A stretch of DNA of 64,000 nt from Sphingobium boeckii (lineage in GTDB: Bacteria; Pseudomonadota; Alphaproteobacteria; Sphingomonadales; Sphingomonadaceae): positions 434,001 to 498,000 of the forward strand of contig NZ_JACIJC010000004.1 in assembly GCF_014199215.1 (NCBI RefSeq). Direction: 5' to 3'. This document shows positions 62,188 to 64,000 of this stretch, one piece after another. A program made the translations under genes and the position numbers. How positions within the stretch are numbered: position 1 is the first letter of the stretch; each line of letters opens with the position of its first letter. Under the pieces are notes generated by a model. It was not told the DNA's origin. It did no database searches and worked only from the letters and a program-made list of their open reading frames with translations.

Positions 62188-62445
62188 ATGTCCGATGATT
62201 ACGCCCGTGGCCGGCGGGATGGTCTCCGTCTCGCCCTGGCGCTGCTGGGCGCAGAAGAAGCCAAATGGGCGGCGCTGCTGGGCGAAAGCCGCTCGTGGCG
62301 GACCAATGCGACCCGGCAAGTCAGGCACAAGGCTTTGCAAGTTGCGCAAAAGCGCGTGCAGACCGCCCTCAATCGCCTGACCCCCAAGGATCAGACCGAG
62401 ATCGATAGCGAGCTGGCGTCCGCCCTCGATGAACTCGGGCTTTGA
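62188..62445 (+). CDS. Small basic protein of unknown function
   Basis: 85 residues, predicted helical and rich in Arg, Lys, Ala and Leu (DYARGRRDGLRLALALLGAEEAKWAALLGE). AAAGGAGG lies 7 bases before ATG 62188, the strongest ribosome site in the region, so a real gene is likely. No known domain is recognised. It follows a terminator, so it has its own promoter, and converges with mmsB. Confidence 0.62.
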   Translation: MSDDYARGRRDGLRLALALLGAEEAKWAALLGESRSWRTNATRQVRHKALQVAQKRVQTALNRLTPKDQTEIDSELASALDELGL

Positions 62446-62470
62446 TGCCGCTCCGCGACTGGCTCAAACG

Positions 62471-63352
62471 CTATTTTTCATCCAGCATCCGGATGATCGC
62501 CGAGAAATCGAGCCCGCCCTGCCCGGCTTCGGCGAATTGCTCATAAAGCGCCGCGGCGCGTTCCCCCATCGGCACGCTGGCATCCGCGCCTTTGGCGGCT
62601 TCCATCGCCAGGCGGAGATCCTTCAGCATCAGCGCAGTGGCAAAGCCGCCCTGATAGTCATTGTCCGCCGGACTTTGCGGGCCGACGCCGGGCAGCGGGC
62701 AATAGCTCGTCATCGACCAGCTTTGTCCGCTCGCCTTGGACGAAATGTCGTAAAAGGTCTGCGCATCGAGGCCCAGTTTCTGCGCCAGCAGGAACGCCTC
62801 GCACGTCGCCACCATCGTCGCGCCGAGCAGCATGTTGTTCGCGATCTTCGCCGCCTGCCCCGCGCCATTGCCGCCGGCATGGATCACCGCCTTGCCCATC
62901 AGCGACAGGATCGGTTCGGCGCGATCGAACGCCTCCTTCGATCCGCCGACCATGAAGGTGAGCGTGCCGCCATTGGCCGCCGCGATCCCGCCGGAGACGG
63001 GGGCGTCCACCGCGACCAGACCGTTCGCCGCCGCCGCATCGGCCACGCGCTTGGCCGTCGCCACGTCGATCGTCGAGCAATCGAGCAGCAGCGTGCCGGG
63101 CGCAGCCTTGCCGAAAAAGGCATCTGCATAAATCTGTTCCACATGCTTGCCCGCGGGCAGCATCGTCACGATGGCTTCGGCTCCTTCAGCGGCAGCCGCA
63201 GCGCTCTCGACCGGCAGGCACCGCGCCTCCTTCGCCCGCGCCAGAGCGTCGGCTGAAAGATCGAACGCATGAACATCATGTCCCGCCTTGGCCAGATTGG
63301 CCGCCATCCCGCCGCCCATATTGCCGAGCCCGATAAAACCGATGCGTGCCAT
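62471..63352 (-). CDS. mmsB: 3-hydroxyisobutyrate dehydrogenase
   Basis: 293-residue beta-hydroxyacid dehydrogenase. The N-terminal NAD motif is GFIGLGNMGGGMAANLAKAG; the substrate loop DAPVSGGIAAANGGTLTFMVGG and Lys in GAGQAAKIANNMLL match 3-hydroxyisobutyrate dehydrogenases of valine catabolism. GAGAGGA precedes the start. A crotonase-family gene lies upstream on the same strand, across a repeat; both fit a valine or branched-acid pathway. Confidence 0.92.
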   Translation of the reverse strand: MARIGFIGLGNMGGGMAANLAKAGHDVHAFDLSADALARAKEARCLPVESAAAAAEGAEAIVTMLPAGKHVEQIYADAFFGKAAPGTLLLDCSTIDVATAKRVADAAAANGLVAVDAPVSGGIAAANGGTLTFMVGGSKEAFDRAEPILSLMGKAVIHAGGNGAGQAAKIANNMLLGATMVATCEAFLLAQKLGLDAQTFYDISSKASGQSWSMTSYCPLPGVGPQSPADNDYQGGFATALMLKDLRLAMEAAKGADASVPMGERAAALYEQFAEAGQGGLDFSAIIRMLDEK

Positions 63353-63376
63353 GTGGCCAATCCTCTCATAAATAAT

Positions 63377-63449
63377 CCGTTTGTCCCGAGCGAAGTCGAG
63401 GGACGTCGGAGCTGTCACCACATCCCTCGACTTCGCTCGGGACAAACGG
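63377..63449. repeat. Perfect inverted repeat between mmsB and a crotonase gene
   Basis: Two perfectly complementary 27-base arms (starting CCGTTTGTCCCGAG and ending CTCGGGACAAACGG) around a 19-base spacer. The right arm is identical to that of the copy at 32397-32470. It lies between two genes on the same strand, where transcription may read through it. REP-like or MITE-like. Confidence 0.85.
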
Positions 63450-63457
63450 GATCTAGA

Positions 63458-64000
63458 TCAGCGTCCCGTCCATTTCCCCGGACGCTTCTCGACGAACGCG
63501 GCCATGCCCTCGCTCTGGTCATCGCTCCCGAAGATCCCGTGGAACAGTCTCCGTTCGAATTGCACGCCCATGGTGAGCGTCGTCTCGAACGCGGCATTCA
63601 CCATTTCCTTATTGGCCTTCACAGCGAGCGGCGCCATTTCGGCGATGGTCGTCGCGGTCTTCACCGCATCCTCCACCAGTTCCGCCAAAGGCACGATCCG
63701 CGCGACCAGCCCTGAACGCTCGGCTTCCTCGGCACCCATCATCCGCCCGGTGAGGCACATTTCCATCGCCTTGGCCTTGCCCACCGCACGGGGCAGGCGC
63801 TGCGATCCGCCCATGCCGGGGGTCACCGCCAGCTTGATCTCGGGCTGGCCGAATTTCGCATTGTCCGCCGCCAGGATGAAATCGCACATCATCGCGAGCT
63901 CGCAGCCGCCGCCCAGCGCATAGCCCGCCACCGCCGCGATCACGGGCTTGCGCGTCGCGGTCACGCGCTCATAGCCGCCGAAAAAATTGCTGCCATACAT
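63458..64000 (-). CDS. Enoyl-CoA hydratase/3-hydroxyisobutyryl-CoA hydrolase-like, partial
   Basis: C-terminal 180 residues of a crotonase-family protein; the 5' part lies beyond the right edge. Active-site segment [17 protein letters not shown] is typical of crotonases, and [20 protein letters not shown] contains the second Glu typical of hydratases. The Met at the window edge may not be the true start. Its position upstream of mmsB suggests valine or short-chain acyl-CoA catabolism. Confidence 0.88.
   Translation of the reverse strand: MYGSNFFGGYERVTATRKPVIAAVAGYALGGGCELAMMCDFILAADNAKFGQPEIKLAVTPGMGGSQRLPRAVGKAKAMEMCLTGRMMGAEEAERSGLVARIVPLAELVEDAVKTATTIAEMAPLAVKANKEMVNAAFETTLTMGVQFERRLFHGIFGSDDQSEGMAAFVEKRPGKWTGR

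Noticed and set aside
1-64000. tRNA, rRNA, CRISPR array, insertion sequence, integrase or prophage genes
   Set aside because: I looked for clover-leaf ends with CCA, repeat-spacer arrays, transposase motifs and phage gene order and saw none; the two palindrome families are the only repeats found.

Overview
The window is high-GC DNA packed with catabolic genes and fits an alphaproteobacterium of the order Sphingomonadales (Sphingomonas, Rhizorhabdus, Sphingobium or Novosphingobium type). Supporting signs are a TonB-dependent receptor with its regulators, many short acyl-CoA and SDR operons, the imuA-imuB-dnaE2 cassette under a GTTC-N7-GTTC LexA box, a cysD-cysNC-cysQ set, and palindromic repeats of a kind I recall as frequent in sphingomonad genomes. 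I see no rRNA, tRNA, CRISPR array, transposase, phage gene or replication origin.

Layout. 1-2857: end of a CoA ligase, then an IclR-type regulator overlapping an amidohydrolase-2 gene. 2992-6555 (minus): P450, DUF35 zinc-ribbon/OB protein, thiolase-fold protein without the usual Cys, and DUF2889, tightly packed. 6792-10902 (plus): ferredoxin, SDR, double-domain acyl-CoA dehydrogenase, crotonase. 10909-13925 (minus): SDR, aldehyde dehydrogenase, TetR. 14021-16900: a dimeric alpha-beta-barrel protein, a cupin, and a TetR divergent from an alpha/beta hydrolase. 16901-22032 (minus): TetR, AcuI-like reductase, acyl-CoA ligase, and two paralogous NTF2/SnoaL proteins flanking an SDR. 22370-24823 (minus): TonB receptor. 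25185-28183 (minus): two VOC proteins, a sulfotransferase and an AraC regulator. 28338-35132 (plus): SDR, zinc-type dehydrogenase, metallo-beta-lactamase/alkylsulfatase-like protein, cysD, cysNC, cysQ. 35197-42575: SnoaL, MFE-2-like SDR, class III CoA-transferase, TIM-barrel isomerase-like protein, MaoC-like dehydratase, CoA ligase and IclR. 42585-48843 (minus): Rieske oxygenase, ThDP enzyme, aldehyde dehydrogenase and beta-propeller, with a Baeyer-Villiger monooxygenase (48997-50826) upstream and a divergent SDR plus hydrolase (51056-52772). 52786-54726 (minus): thiolase and HSD10-like SDR. 54967-64000: a lipoprotein, the SOS mutasome cassette, two small unknown proteins, mmsB and a partial crotonase.

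How the parts fit (inference). The content suggests import of a hydrophobic substrate by the TonB receptor, oxygenation (P450 with ferredoxin, Rieske oxygenase, BVMO), alcohol and aldehyde oxidation (SDRs, ALDHs), CoA activation (three ligases and a CoA-transferase), dehydrogenation, hydration, and cleavage by a thiolase or a retro-aldolase. The thiolase-like/DUF35 pair, double ACAD, MaoC-like hydratase, NTF2-like proteins and BVMO resemble steroid or cyclic terpenoid catabolism, but the substrate cannot be read from the DNA. A second theme is sulfate-ester chemistry: a PAPS-type sulfotransferase, a divergent alkylsulfatase-like MBL protein, and the genes that make PAPS and remove PAP, possibly in one transcription unit with the MBL gene. 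Several near-perfect palindromes in intergenic regions are good operator candidates for the local TetR, IclR and other regulators.
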